Assembly (NCBI RefSeq): GCF_002778315.1
Contig: NZ_NESA01000012.1
Coordinates: 54,878 to 118,877 of the forward strand
DNA: 64,000 nt
Direction of reading: 5' to 3'
DNA from: Limnohabitans sp. JirII-31
Lineage (GTDB): Bacteria; Pseudomonadota; Gammaproteobacteria; Burkholderiales; Burkholderiaceae_C
Positions 8,076 to 16,221 of this stretch are shown piece by piece. The position numbers and the translations under genes were made by a program. Below the pieces are notes generated by a model. It saw only the letters and a list, made by a program, of their open reading frames with translations. It was not told where the DNA came from and made no database searches. How positions within the stretch are numbered: the first letter of the stretch is position 1; every line of letters begins with the position of its first letter.

Positions 8076-9539
8076 ATGTCTGACACCTCCAACTACCGCC
8101 AACTCCTGCCCACCCACCGTGACCTGTACTACGGCGGTGCCTGGCACACCCCCTTGGGCGGCTACCTCGACACCCACAACCCCGCCACTGGCGAGTCGCT
8201 CGGCCCATGCGCCGAAGCCAACGCTGAGGACGTAGATGCTGCGGTACGTGCTGCGCATGCGGGCTTTGCGGTGTGGCGCAAGTTCAAGCCACTCGAGCGC
8301 GCCGCCTTGTTGAAAAAAGTGGCGGCGGTGCTGCGCGAGAACGCGTTTGAGCTGGCCATGATCGACGCGGCCAACTGCGGCAACCCGATCAGCGAAATGC
8401 AGCGCGACGCCCTGATTGCCGCTGCGCAAATTGACTTTTACGCTGGCCTGGCCACCGAGATCAAAGGCGAAACCCTGCCCATGGGCGACGGGGTGCTGAA
8501 CTACTCGGTGCGCGAGCCCTATGGCGTGTGCGCCCGCATCGTGGCCTACAACCACCCCATCATGTTCACCGCCGCCAAGATGGCACCGCCCTTGATTGCG
8601 GGCAACACGGTGATCATGAAGCCGCCCTACCAGGCACCGCTGTCGGCCTACCGCATGATGGAGCTGATCGACGGCATCTTGCCGCCCGGTGTGCTCAACA
8701 TCATCAGCTCTGGCGCCCCGGGCGGTCAGGCCTTGGTGAACCACCCGCTGGTGCCACGCTTGTCGCTCATTGGCAGCGTGCCTACCGGACGCGCCATTGC
8801 CAAAGCAGCCGCCGACCAACTCAAACACGTCACGCTGGAGTTGGGGGGCAAGAACGCTTGCATCATCTATCCCGACGCCGACATGGACAAAGCCATTGCT
8901 GGTGCCGTGGGCGGCATGAACTTCACCTGGTGCGGCCAGAGCTGCGGCTCCACCTCGCGCTTGTTTGTGCACGCCTCGGTGTATGACCAAGTGGTGGCGG
9001 GCTTGCTCAAAGCCATCACCCACTACAAGCCGGGCATTCCCACCGACATGGCGACCACCATGGGCTCGATCATCTCCAAAGCCCAGTGGGAAAAAATCAT
9101 GGGCTACATCGAGATCGCCAAAGCCGGTGGCGCGCACCTGGCCTATGGCGGCAAGGTGCCCACAGATGCGGCGCTGGCCAACGGTTGGTTTGTCGAACCC
9201 ACGGTGTTCACCGGCGTCACGCAAGACATGCGTATTGCCAACGAAGAAGTGTTTGGCCCCATTCTGTCGGTGCTCAAGTGGGACGACGAAGACACGCTGT
9301 TCGACCAAGTCAATGCGGTGGAATATGGCTTGACCGCCTCCATCTGGAGCAGCAACCTCTCCAACGCCCACCGCGCAGCCGGTCGCGTGCAAGCGGGCTA
9401 TGTGTGGGTCAATCACACCAGCAGCCACTTCATTGGCGCCTCATTTGGTGGCTACAAACAGTCGGGCATTGGCCGCGAAGAAGGCTTTGATGAACTGCTG
9501 ACCTACACCCAGCACAAGAACGTGCATGTGGTGTTGTGA
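8076..9539 (+). CDS. Aldehyde dehydrogenase family protein
   Basis: A 487-residue NAD(P)+-dependent aldehyde dehydrogenase. The cofactor loop holds IVAYNHPIMF and MKPPYQAPLSA, the general-base glutamate is E255 in LELGGKN, and the nucleophile is C290 in GQSCGSTSR. The C-terminal NEEVFGPILSVLKWDDED and YKQSGIGREEG stretches complete the family signature. Length is typical. It lies 59 bases after the TPP decarboxylase-like gene on the same strand, so it likely oxidises the aldehyde produced by that enzyme. Benzaldehyde or a related aryl aldehyde is an inferred substrate only. Confidence 0.92.
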   Translation: MSDTSNYRQLLPTHRDLYYGGAWHTPLGGYLDTHNPATGESLGPCAEANAEDVDAAVRAAHAGFAVWRKFKPLERAALLKKVAAVLRENAFELAMIDAANCGNPISEMQRDALIAAAQIDFYAGLATEIKGETLPMGDGVLNYSVREPYGVCARIVAYNHPIMFTAAKMAPPLIAGNTVIMKPPYQAPLSAYRMMELIDGILPPGVLNIISSGAPGGQALVNHPLVPRLSLIGSVPTGRAIAKAAADQLKHVTLELGGKNACIIYPDADMDKAIAGAVGGMNFTWCGQSCGSTSRLFVHASVYDQVVAGLLKAITHYKPGIPTDMATTMGSIISKAQWEKIMGYIEIAKAGGAHLAYGGKVPTDAALANGWFVEPTVFTGVTQDMRIANEEVFGPILSVLKWDDEDTLFDQVNAVEYGLTASIWSSNLSNAHRAAGRVQAGYVWVNHTSSHFIGASFGGYKQSGIGREEGFDELLTYTQHKNVHVVL

Positions 9540-9620
9540 ACGTTTTCAAGACGTGATCCAGAGTAGCCACATCTCCTGAAGTTCATCCACGGTTGCATCC
9601 AACTTTGAAAGGCGAAAGTC

Positions 9621-10607
9621 ATGATCCATCGACGACACCTCCTCTCCTTATCTGCCGTCTTGGCATTGCCAACACTGGCCACACCAGGAGCTGCTCTGGC
9701 GCAGCAAGACAAGATCAGCCGCCTCATCGTGGGTTTTCCACCGGGCGGTGGCACCGATGTGGCAGCGCGGGCCTTGGCAGAAAAATTACGTAGCAGTTAT
9801 CCGGCGGGCATCCTCGTTGAGAACAAACCTGGGGCAGCTGCCCGGCTGTCTGTCGAATACGTCAAGAACGCACCTGCAGATGGGACAACGATGTTGTTCA
9901 CGCCTGACTTTGCGATGACGATTTACCCACACAGTTTTCGCAAACTCACTTACGACCCGATCAAGGATTTCACCCCCGTGGCCGCTTGCGCTAAAACTGC
10001 GCTGGCTTTCATTGTGGGTCCATCCGTGCCCGAGAGCGTCAAAACACTGGCCGACTTTGTGACGTGGTGCAAGGCCAATCCGAAACAAGCGGCTTACGCG
10101 TCGACGTCCGCAGGCGCAACCCCACATTTCGCAGGTGTGATGTTTTCCAAAGCTGCTGGCCTCCAAATTTTGCATGTCCCCTACAAAGGCGGAGCACCCG
10201 CCTTGCAAGACCTGATGGGGGGACAGATTGCGTCCAGCTTCAACCCAATTGGAGAAGTGTTGCCGCAACTCAAGTCCGGCAAAGTCCGCGTGCTCGCCAC
10301 CACAGGCGCACAACGCAGCAAGTTCATGCCAGACATACCCACCATGGTCGAGTCAGGCTTCAAAGACGTCGTGGCCGAAATCTGGATCGGCATTTTGATG
10401 CCAGCCAACACACCCCCGTCTGTGGTTGCGAAAGCAGCTGCAGCGATCCATGAAGCACTGAAATCTCAAGAACTGAACGACACATTTTCAAAATTCGGGA
10501 TGGACCCATTTCTCAGTACACCTGAAAGCTTCGCGGCACTCATCAAGAATGACATGGCCATGTGGGGTCCCATCATCAAAGCCTCCGGTTTTACTGCCGA
10601 AGAATGA
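9621..10607 (+). CDS. Bug-family tripartite tricarboxylate receptor
   Basis: A 328-residue periplasmic binding protein. Signal peptide MIHRRHLLSLSAVLALPTLA precedes the Bug loop (LIVGFPPGGGTDVAARALA); HVPYKGGAPALQDLMGGQI is the second landmark. The gene is less GC-rich at third positions than the Bug genes before it, for example in the stretch around 9780-9960, which may mean a different origin. ATG 9621 follows GAAAGGCGAAAG. It is the last gene of its strand before the toxin-antitoxin-like pair and is followed by a rho-independent terminator. Confidence 0.92.
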   Translation: MIHRRHLLSLSAVLALPTLATPGAALAQQDKISRLIVGFPPGGGTDVAARALAEKLRSSYPAGILVENKPGAAARLSVEYVKNAPADGTTMLFTPDFAMTIYPHSFRKLTYDPIKDFTPVAACAKTALAFIVGPSVPESVKTLADFVTWCKANPKQAAYASTSAGATPHFAGVMFSKAAGLQILHVPYKGGAPALQDLMGGQIASSFNPIGEVLPQLKSGKVRVLATTGAQRSKFMPDIPTMVESGFKDVVAEIWIGILMPANTPPSVVAKAAAAIHEALKSQELNDTFSKFGMDPFLSTPESFAALIKNDMAMWGPIIKASGFTAEE

Positions 10608-10622
10608 AACGTTGAAGCGATG

Positions 10623-10661
10623 GGGTGTGCACTGAAAAAACGCGCACCCACTTGGTTTTTT
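10623..10661 (+). terminator. Rho-independent terminator after the Bug gene
   Basis: GGGTGTGC (10623-10630) pairs with GCGCACCC (10642-10649), with one T-G wobble, around an A-rich loop. A T-run follows after CTTGG (10656-10661). It lies 16 bases beyond the Bug stop codon and probably also separates that gene from the convergent antitoxin gene. Confidence 0.6.
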
Positions 10662-10664
10662 GTT

Positions 10665-11063
10665 TCAAGTCAAACTGGCTTGAATCAAAATATTTTCAGC
10701 AATGGGTTGGACCACTTTCTTGATGCCGTGCCCTGGATTCAAGGTATCCACCACCGTGACCAACCCGAGCTTTTTCAAGCGACTCACGTCTTTAGACACT
10801 GCGCTTTGATCGCGTTGCGTCACCACCGCCAATTCAGCAATTGATCGATTACCGCCTTTGGACAAACGCAAAATTTGGAAACGCTTGGGCGTCAATTCGC
10901 TCATGAAGTTGCCAAATTCCAGGCTGGTGAATTGCAAGGCGTGAGGCAAAGAATCAGTTTTTTCATCTAGCGCACGGGCAACGTCAACACCTCGGCGCAC
11001 GTGTTTGACCAGGGGTTGGTAGCCTTTGAAATCAGTCGTGCTGATTTTTTGTTTTTTAGTCAT
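10665..11063 (-). CDS. HTH antitoxin/repressor of a toxin-antitoxin pair (TumA-like)
   Basis: A 132-residue predicted DNA-binding protein with a MarR-like winged helix-turn-helix: ELTPKRFQILRLSKGG, then RSIAELAVVTQRDQSAVSKDVSRLKKLGLV, then a wing. ATG 11063 is preferred to an upstream in-frame codon because it overlaps the toxin stop codon as TGATG. It lies directly after the DUF6516-like gene, which is the usual arrangement for this antitoxin type, and should repress the pair and neutralise the partner. The region is clearly poorer in GC than its surroundings. An ordinary MarR-like regulator is the alternative. Confidence 0.7.
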   Translation of the reverse strand: MTKKQKISTTDFKGYQPLVKHVRRGVDVARALDEKTDSLPHALQFTSLEFGNFMSELTPKRFQILRLSKGGNRSIAELAVVTQRDQSAVSKDVSRLKKLGLVTVVDTLNPGHGIKKVVQPIAENILIQASLT

Positions 11064-11410
11064 CACAGTTCTCCGTTGACAAAGCGTATCGCGATATCCA
11101 TCCACTCATTTTGAAATTTTTCATACAAGGCCTCATACGATATGAACGGCTCCTCGCTTCTCTGCCCCATCCAATGCTTGTGTGGCAAGCCATGACTTTT
11201 GTCATAGCCGAGCACACGTCCGTTATCTCCCGAATAAATCAGTGGGTTGATGTACGCCAATGCGTAATGCAGCACGTTCTTCGTGGCATGGTCTCTCACC
11301 ACATACTCTTTCAAAACGCCACCGCCCAATCGCTTGGGCAAGCGCACATCAGCAGGCTTGTACACATCCTGCACAACGGACCGTACCATATGCTGCTTGC
11401 CCTGCCTCAT
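11063..11410 (-). CDS. Toxin-like protein, DUF6516/TumE family
   Basis: A 115-residue small protein resembling the DUF6516 (TumE) toxin family: a positively charged N-terminal half, then RVLGYDKSHGLPHKHWMG, matching the family pattern of GYDN followed by KGxHxH, and a C-terminal helix YEALYEKFQNEWMD. The upstream codon in frame is a stop, so the start is ATG 11410 or the internal ATG eight codons later. It comes first in a two-gene operon and overlaps the HTH gene by one base. Assignment rests on this motif plus the HTH partner; the mechanism of such toxins is not visible from the sequence. Confidence 0.65.
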   Translation of the reverse strand: MRQGKQHMVRSVVQDVYKPADVRLPKRLGGGVLKEYVVRDHATKNVLHYALAYINPLIYSGDNGRVLGYDKSHGLPHKHWMGQRSEEPFISYEALYEKFQNEWMDIAIRFVNGEL

Positions 11411-11493
11411 TCAGACATGATCTTAAATATCAAGCCTGATGTCAAGCGGGTTCAGCGTCTCAGATAAAAACCGCACAAGGTGGTGGGTGAGAT

Positions 11494-11709
11494 TTACGGT
11501 TTGACCCGCAACGGTCGCAACAACTCACTCAAGCCGTTGTGGTCGATCTCATGCATGAGCGCCAGCAGCCGACCCATCTCGCCTTTGGGAAAGCCTTCAC
11601 GCGCAAACCAATGGAGGTAGTTGCCGGGCAAGTCGGCCAGTAGACGGCCTTGGTATTTGCCAAACGGCATGGTCAGTGTGACCAACTTGTACAGATCTTC
11701 AGGGTTCAC
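11494..11709 (-). CDS. DUF3820 family protein
   Basis: A 71-residue cytosolic protein with the conserved core MPFGKYQGRLLADLPGNYLHWFAREGFPKGEMG, where the pattern MPFGKYKGxxLxDLPxxYLxWF defines DUF3820. The start is GTG 11709; a short out-of-frame ATG reading ends across it. Function is unknown. Some homologues are named quorum-sensing-regulated virulence factor, but nothing here supports that. It lies between the HbpS-like gene terminator and the toxin gene, all leftward. Confidence 0.8.
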   Translation of the reverse strand: MNPEDLYKLVTLTMPFGKYQGRLLADLPGNYLHWFAREGFPKGEMGRLLALMHEIDHNGLSELLRPLRVKP

Positions 11710-11723
11710 AGGCTTGGCCCCAT

Positions 11724-11748
11724 GAAAAGGCCCTGCAAGCGCAGGGCC
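11724..11748 (-). terminator. Rho-independent terminator after the HbpS-like gene
   Basis: A perfect 8-bp stem, GGCCCTGC (11729-11736) with GCAGGGCC (11741-11748), closes a 4-base loop. Read leftward it is followed by TTTT. It lies about 30 bases after the HbpS/GlcG-like stop and should end the three-gene leftward operon that starts at 15034. Confidence 0.8.
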
Positions 11749-11776
11749 GTGGTTTTCAACTCAGATAGTGCGGTGC

Positions 11777-12295
11777 TTACTTCAATCCGGCAGCACCCGC
11801 CATGGCCGTGTGACCGTCTTGGTCGCCACTGCCGCCCGACACACCCACAGCGCCGACGAGCTTGCCGTCTTGGATGAGGGGAATGCCGCCGTCAATCGGG
11901 ATCGCGCCCGTCAAGCGCAACAAGCGCAAGCCTTCGCCACCACCGGCCACCGCGTCTTGAAACAACTTGGTCGGACGACGGAACAAGGCGGAAGTGCGGG
12001 CCTTCTCAATCGCCAAGTCCACGCTGCCCGTTTGGGTGTCTTGCATGCGTTCAAAGTAAATCAAATGGCCGCCGGTGTCGACGATGGCCACGGCCATCTT
12101 CCATTTGTTTTTTTGCGCTTCTGCAATCGCCGCAGCTGCGGCTTTTTTAGCCGCCTCGGTGCTGATGGGCGCACCATACGGAATTTGCGGCGGTGCCGCA
12201 AAACTGGCTTGGGCCAGGGCGCTGCCCGTGCTCAAGCCGATGGACAAACCAAACGCCGCAGTGGCCACGATGGTGCGCAATTTTTTAATCTTCAT
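11777..12295 (-). CDS. Exported HbpS/GlcG-family (DUF336) protein
   Basis: A 172-residue protein with signal peptide MKIKKLRTIVATAAFGLSIG ending near SALAQ, followed by the GlcG/HbpS fold: ISTEAAKKAAAAAIAEAQKN, AIVDTGGHLIYFERMQ, LAIEKARTSALFRRPT, IPIDGGIPLIQDGKLVGAVGVSGG. Family members bind haem or corrinoids or stabilise partner enzymes, and periplasmic versions are common beside catabolic genes. It is the last gene of the operon with CocE and a Bug receptor, 13 bases from the CocE stop. A specific ligand cannot be inferred. Confidence 0.88.
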   Translation of the reverse strand: MKIKKLRTIVATAAFGLSIGLSTGSALAQASFAAPPQIPYGAPISTEAAKKAAAAAIAEAQKNKWKMAVAIVDTGGHLIYFERMQDTQTGSVDLAIEKARTSALFRRPTKLFQDAVAGGGEGLRLLRLTGAIPIDGGIPLIQDGKLVGAVGVSGGSGDQDGHTAMAGAAGLK

Positions 12296-12308
12296 GAGGA
12301 TCTCCTGA

Positions 12309-14048
12309 TCAAGCCTGTGGAATCACAGGCAACAGCACACTGGCAGGCTGATCGGCACCAAAGTGCAAGGTCACCTGACCACCAAACACATCAACAGGCC
12401 GGTCTTCGGGGTCGTCGTGCACAAACGGACCACACCCTTTCATGGGGTGCTTCATGTTCGACAAACTGGCCGCTGGACCGTCCCACTCATAGTCTTTGCC
12501 ACGCAGGGTGAGCGCCACGCGGTAGCCCACGGGCACCACGATGCAAGTGGCCCAAATCTCCACATCCAGCTCGACCACTTGGCCCGGCACCAGGGCCTGC
12601 TTTTCGTCGTGGCTGTGGAAGGGGCGGTACGGCAATGAACGCGCGGGATCCAACTTGCGGTGCGAGGCTCGCAACCAACCCAAGCTGATGGGTGAATGCG
12701 GGTCCAAGGCCCCTTGAAACACCACCTCCACACCTTGCGGGTCGAACACGCGCAGCACAGCAAACACATCAGCATCGACGGTGCTCGACGACAAGAACAG
12801 CTTGAGGGCAGAAGGCCCGGTCAACTCCATCGGCTCCGTGAGTGGCGGCGTTGAGAAAGTCACGCCTTCACCCAAAGCCTCATAGGTCACGCTGCCTGAA
12901 CTTTGCACAGGCGTGCGAGACAGCGACATGTCGTGCGGATTGAGGTAGAAGTGGGTCCACTGGGTGCGTGCCAACGGCCATTCGGTTTCGTGACGCTCGA
13001 CAAATTTTTCGCCGGGGTGACGCACCTGCAAACGAATGCGGGGCTCTTGGTCCCAACCGTTTTGCTCGCCCTTCAAAAAGTAGTTGAAGAACTTCTTTTG
13101 CATGTTCACACCGTAGTCGGTGTAGAACGGTGCCCAGTGCGAACCGCCATGGGCCTCTAACCATTTCTGGGTCGAGGCCGCGCCCACAAAGCCCTCCAAG
13201 TTACCGCGCAGGTGCAGGCCGTGGCCGCCCCAGTTGGCGGCTGACAACAAGGGCACTTGCACGCGCGCCAAGTTGGCGGAACGCTCGCGGTAGTAAGGAC
13301 CATCCCACTCATGGGCCAGCAGTTGCGCGGCCATGTTCTCGCGGTTCTTCACCAACTCTTCTTCGCTCAATGTTTCAGGGCCACACGCCAGCTCACCAGT
13401 GACGGGGTGTTTGCGCCCACGCTCGCCCACACCGTGCTGCACGGTTTTGACTTGCATGTCTTGCCAGTTTTTGCGAAAGCTGCACAAGATGCCGCCGTGG
13501 CGGTTGCCGTCGCGGTAGTTGTCGTGCCAGCCTTCCCACACACAAATGGCCGCCAGGTGCGGCGGCTGCGTGGCCGCAGCGCGCCATTGGTTGGCGCCGT
13601 AGTACGAGATGCCATTGAGCCCCACCTTGCCAGTGGACCAAGGCTGCACCGCAGCCCACTCGATGCAGTCGTGGTAGTCCTGTTGCTCGCGGTCGTTGTT
13701 ATGGCACAAGTAACCGGGGGAACGCCCTGCACCACGCGAGTCCACGCGCACGCACACGAAGCCATCGGGCACCCACTTCTCAGGGTCCACCACCTCCCAG
13801 TTGGCGTATTGGTTGGTGGTGCCAGAGACCGCGTCTGGGTTTTCACGGCACATGATCTCCCACGAGGTTTTGTAGCCCTCTTGAAACGCCACGCCTTTGC
13901 CGTAGGGACCGTAGGTCATGATGACCGGGTAGCGGCCCTCGGCGATGGGGCGAAACACGTCGGCGCGCAGCACCAAGCCATCGTCCATGACGATGGGCAC
14001 ATCCCAATCGATGCGCATGCCGTCGCGCACTTCGGTTTTGAAATCCAT
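12309..14048 (-). CDS. CocE/NonD-family hydrolase
   Basis: A 579-residue serine hydrolase of the cocaine-esterase/X-Pro dipeptidyl-peptidase (S15) class. The nucleophile elbow is GLNGISYYGANQWRAA, the upstream oxyanion segment is RGAGRSPGYLC, and a C-terminal jelly-roll domain (VTYEALGEGVTFSTPPL to the end) matches the S15 C-terminal domain. ATG 14048 (MDFKTEVRDGMRIDWDVPI) is chosen over an upstream in-frame codon because the sequence homologous to the family starts there and AGGACT precedes it. It sits between a Bug receptor and an HbpS-like gene, suggesting hydrolysis of an imported ester or amide. Confidence 0.9.
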   Translation of the reverse strand: MDFKTEVRDGMRIDWDVPIVMDDGLVLRADVFRPIAEGRYPVIMTYGPYGKGVAFQEGYKTSWEIMCRENPDAVSGTTNQYANWEVVDPEKWVPDGFVCVRVDSRGAGRSPGYLCHNNDREQQDYHDCIEWAAVQPWSTGKVGLNGISYYGANQWRAAATQPPHLAAICVWEGWHDNYRDGNRHGGILCSFRKNWQDMQVKTVQHGVGERGRKHPVTGELACGPETLSEEELVKNRENMAAQLLAHEWDGPYYRERSANLARVQVPLLSAANWGGHGLHLRGNLEGFVGAASTQKWLEAHGGSHWAPFYTDYGVNMQKKFFNYFLKGEQNGWDQEPRIRLQVRHPGEKFVERHETEWPLARTQWTHFYLNPHDMSLSRTPVQSSGSVTYEALGEGVTFSTPPLTEPMELTGPSALKLFLSSSTVDADVFAVLRVFDPQGVEVVFQGALDPHSPISLGWLRASHRKLDPARSLPYRPFHSHDEKQALVPGQVVELDVEIWATCIVVPVGYRVALTLRGKDYEWDGPAASLSNMKHPMKGCGPFVHDDPEDRPVDVFGGQVTLHFGADQPASVLLPVIPQA

Positions 14049-14074
14049 TCTGTGAGTCCTTTGGGTGGTTGTGT

Positions 14075-15034
14075 TTATTCGGGTTTGATGCCTGCTGACT
14101 TGGCCACCTTGGCCCACAAGTCCATGTCGGTGCGCACGCGGGCGGCAAAGTCGTCGCTGCTTTGACCGCCCACTTCGGCGCCAATGTCAAAGAAACGTTT
14201 TTGTATTTCTGGGTCTTTCAGGACCGTGGCCACGTCACGCTGGATCTTGGTCACCACGTCCTTGGGCGTGCCCTTTGGAGCAAACAAGCCAAACCACGAG
14301 GTGGCCTCATAACCCGGCAGATCGCCCGCGATCGCAGGGGCGTCTGGGAACAAGGATGAAGGTTTGACTGAGCCCACGCCCAACAAGCGCACGCGCCCAG
14401 CGCGCACCTGGGTCTGCACCGAGCTGACAGCGGCAATGCCCAGCGGCACATGGCCTCCGGCCAGGTCGGTCATCAAGGGACCCGCGCCTTTGTAAGACAC
14501 GCTTTGCAAATTGGTTTTGCCCAACATGTTGAACAGGTGCCCCGCCAAAGCGGCGCTGGAGTCAGAGGTGCCAAACGACAAACTGCCAGGCTTGGCCTGC
14601 TCCGCGCCCAACACATCTTTGGTCGATTTGATCGAGGAGGTGACCGGCGTCACCAACGCAAAAGGCGAGACCGAGACCATGGTCACCGGGATGAAGTCGC
14701 TCATGGGGTCATAGGGCAACTTGTTGTACATGCTCGGGTTGACCACATAGGCGGTCGAGGTGAGCAACAAGGTGTACCCATCGCCCGGGCTTTTGGCGAC
14801 GAGGTCCGTGCCAATGATGGTGTTGGCGCCAGGCTTGGTGTCGATGATGACGGGTTGCCCCCACAGGGTGCTGAGCTTGTCTTGGATGATGCGTGCATTG
14901 GCATCGGTGCTGCCGCCTGGCGCAAATGGAATGACCAGTCGGATGGGCTTGCTGGGATAGGTCTGCGACTGTGCGGCCAAAGCCGCCAAGCCCAACGCCA
15001 ACGCCATGGCGGCGCGTGAAAAATGGCGAATCAT
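14075..15034 (-). CDS. Bug-family tripartite tricarboxylate receptor
   Basis: A 319-residue periplasmic binding protein whose signal peptide ends near LAAQSQ, followed by the Bug loop TYPSKPIRLVIPFAPGGSTD and the VSYKGAGPLMTDLAGGHV segment. ATG 15034 is set by AGGAGG just upstream, rejecting a longer frame start at 15082. It opens the leftward operon with CocE (26-base gap) and HbpS/GlcG, and is divergent from the esterase lipoprotein gene, with 116 bases between the two starts. Confidence 0.93.
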   Translation of the reverse strand: MIRHFSRAAMALALGLAALAAQSQTYPSKPIRLVIPFAPGGSTDANARIIQDKLSTLWGQPVIIDTKPGANTIIGTDLVAKSPGDGYTLLLTSTAYVVNPSMYNKLPYDPMSDFIPVTMVSVSPFALVTPVTSSIKSTKDVLGAEQAKPGSLSFGTSDSSAALAGHLFNMLGKTNLQSVSYKGAGPLMTDLAGGHVPLGIAAVSSVQTQVRAGRVRLLGVGSVKPSSLFPDAPAIAGDLPGYEATSWFGLFAPKGTPKDVVTKIQRDVATVLKDPEIQKRFFDIGAEVGGQSSDDFAARVRTDMDLWAKVAKSAGIKPE

Positions 15035-15150
15035 GTGTCTCCTCCTGTTGTTTTGTGGCCGCATCATGGACCACACCGGCAACAGGAACAGTCATGCAGG
15101 TTACATGGGCATGACCTTGTCTCTCATATATTGTGAAAAAAGGAGACACG

Positions 15151-16185
15151 ATGAAAAAGATCATGGCCGCACTCGCGGCAACTGTGACTGCGCTCGCCCT
15201 CAGCGGCTGCGCCACCTCGAACACCCCCACCACCGACACCGGCCCCCTCACCATCGCCAAACAAGGCAGCTTCTTTGTGGGCGGGCGCAACATCGAGTCG
15301 GCCCACCTGTCACTGCTACCGGCCTACGCGCCATCAGGCACGATTGCGGTAGAGCAAATGTATGTGCGCTTTCAAGAACCTGTGGCCGCCAAGCGCCCAC
15401 CGCTGGTGCTCATCCACGGCTGCTGCCTGACGGGCAAAACCTGGGAGTCCACCCCCGATGGCCGCATGGGCTGGGACGAGTTGTTTGTGCGCCGTGGCTA
15501 CCCCACGTATGTGATTGACCAAGTCTCACGCGGACGCTCTGCCGCCAACCCTTCGGCGATCGTGCAAGTCAAAGCAGGCAAGGCCAGTGCTGAGACTTTG
15601 CCGCAGGTGTTTGGCGCGTCGCAAGAAGGCGCATGGGCCATCTTCCGCTTTGGTGCCAAGTACCCCGAGGTCTTCCCCGGCATGCAGTTTCCACTGGAAG
15701 CACAAGGCGAGTTTTTCAAACAGATGGTGCCGGACTGGCTCAACGCCTTGCCCACGCCCAACCCCACCGTCCCCGCCCTGTCGCAGCTGGCACAACAGCT
15801 CAAAGGCGCAGTGCTGATGAGCCATTCGCAATCGGGCATTTTTCCGTTCCAAACCGCCGCGCTCGACACACGTGGCATCCAGGGCATCGTGGCGGTGGAG
15901 CCCGGCGCTTGTCCTGACCCCAAAGCCGACCTCAAACCCTACTTGGGCATGCCCATCTTGGTGTTGTGGGGCGATTATGTGGAGCTTTCACCCCGCTGGG
16001 CCCCACGCTTGAAGCTGTGTCGCGAATTTGTGGCCGCCGTCAACCAAGCGGGCGGCAAAGCGCAACAGATTGAGCTGGCGCAAGTCGGCCTGCCCGGCGC
16101 CTCGCACATGCTGATGCAAGACAAGCACAGCCTGCAAATTGGCAACTGGTTGGCCCAGTGGATGGACCAGAACATCCGCCCTTGA
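15151..16185 (+). CDS. Esterase-713-like alpha/beta-hydrolase lipoprotein
   Basis: A 344-residue secreted lipoprotein: signal peptide with lipobox LSGC (Cys20). The body is an alpha/beta hydrolase with HGCCLTGKTWES, in which two adjacent cysteines follow the oxyanion HG, as in Alcaligenes esterase 713, where such a pair forms a strained disulfide by the active site. The nucleophile is in MSHSQSGIFPFQ and the terminal His in GLPGASHMLMQ. ATG 15151 follows AGGAGACACG. It begins the rightward operon with an amidohydrolase and two Bug receptors, so it may release a substrate from an ester at the cell surface. Confidence 0.82.
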   Translation: MKKIMAALAATVTALALSGCATSNTPTTDTGPLTIAKQGSFFVGGRNIESAHLSLLPAYAPSGTIAVEQMYVRFQEPVAAKRPPLVLIHGCCLTGKTWESTPDGRMGWDELFVRRGYPTYVIDQVSRGRSAANPSAIVQVKAGKASAETLPQVFGASQEGAWAIFRFGAKYPEVFPGMQFPLEAQGEFFKQMVPDWLNALPTPNPTVPALSQLAQQLKGAVLMSHSQSGIFPFQTAALDTRGIQGIVAVEPGACPDPKADLKPYLGMPILVLWGDYVELSPRWAPRLKLCREFVAAVNQAGGKAQQIELAQVGLPGASHMLMQDKHSLQIGNWLAQWMDQNIRP

Positions 16186-16221
16186 TTTTTAAAACTTTCA
16201 ATCCCCATCAAGAGACATCCC

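Noticed and set aside
8031..9428. A 465-residue minus-strand frame
   Set aside because: It lies antisense to the aldehyde dehydrogenase, which has all its catalytic residues; the shadow is caused by high GC at third positions.
11411..11493. A sigma-70-like promoter before the toxin gene (TTGACA near 11442, TAAGAT near 11420)
   Set aside because: The spacing of about 14 bases is too short for confidence, so it is not listed as a feature.
13257..14165. A 302-residue plus-strand frame
   Set aside because: It is antisense to the CocE hydrolase, which has the GxSYxG nucleophile motif and proper length.
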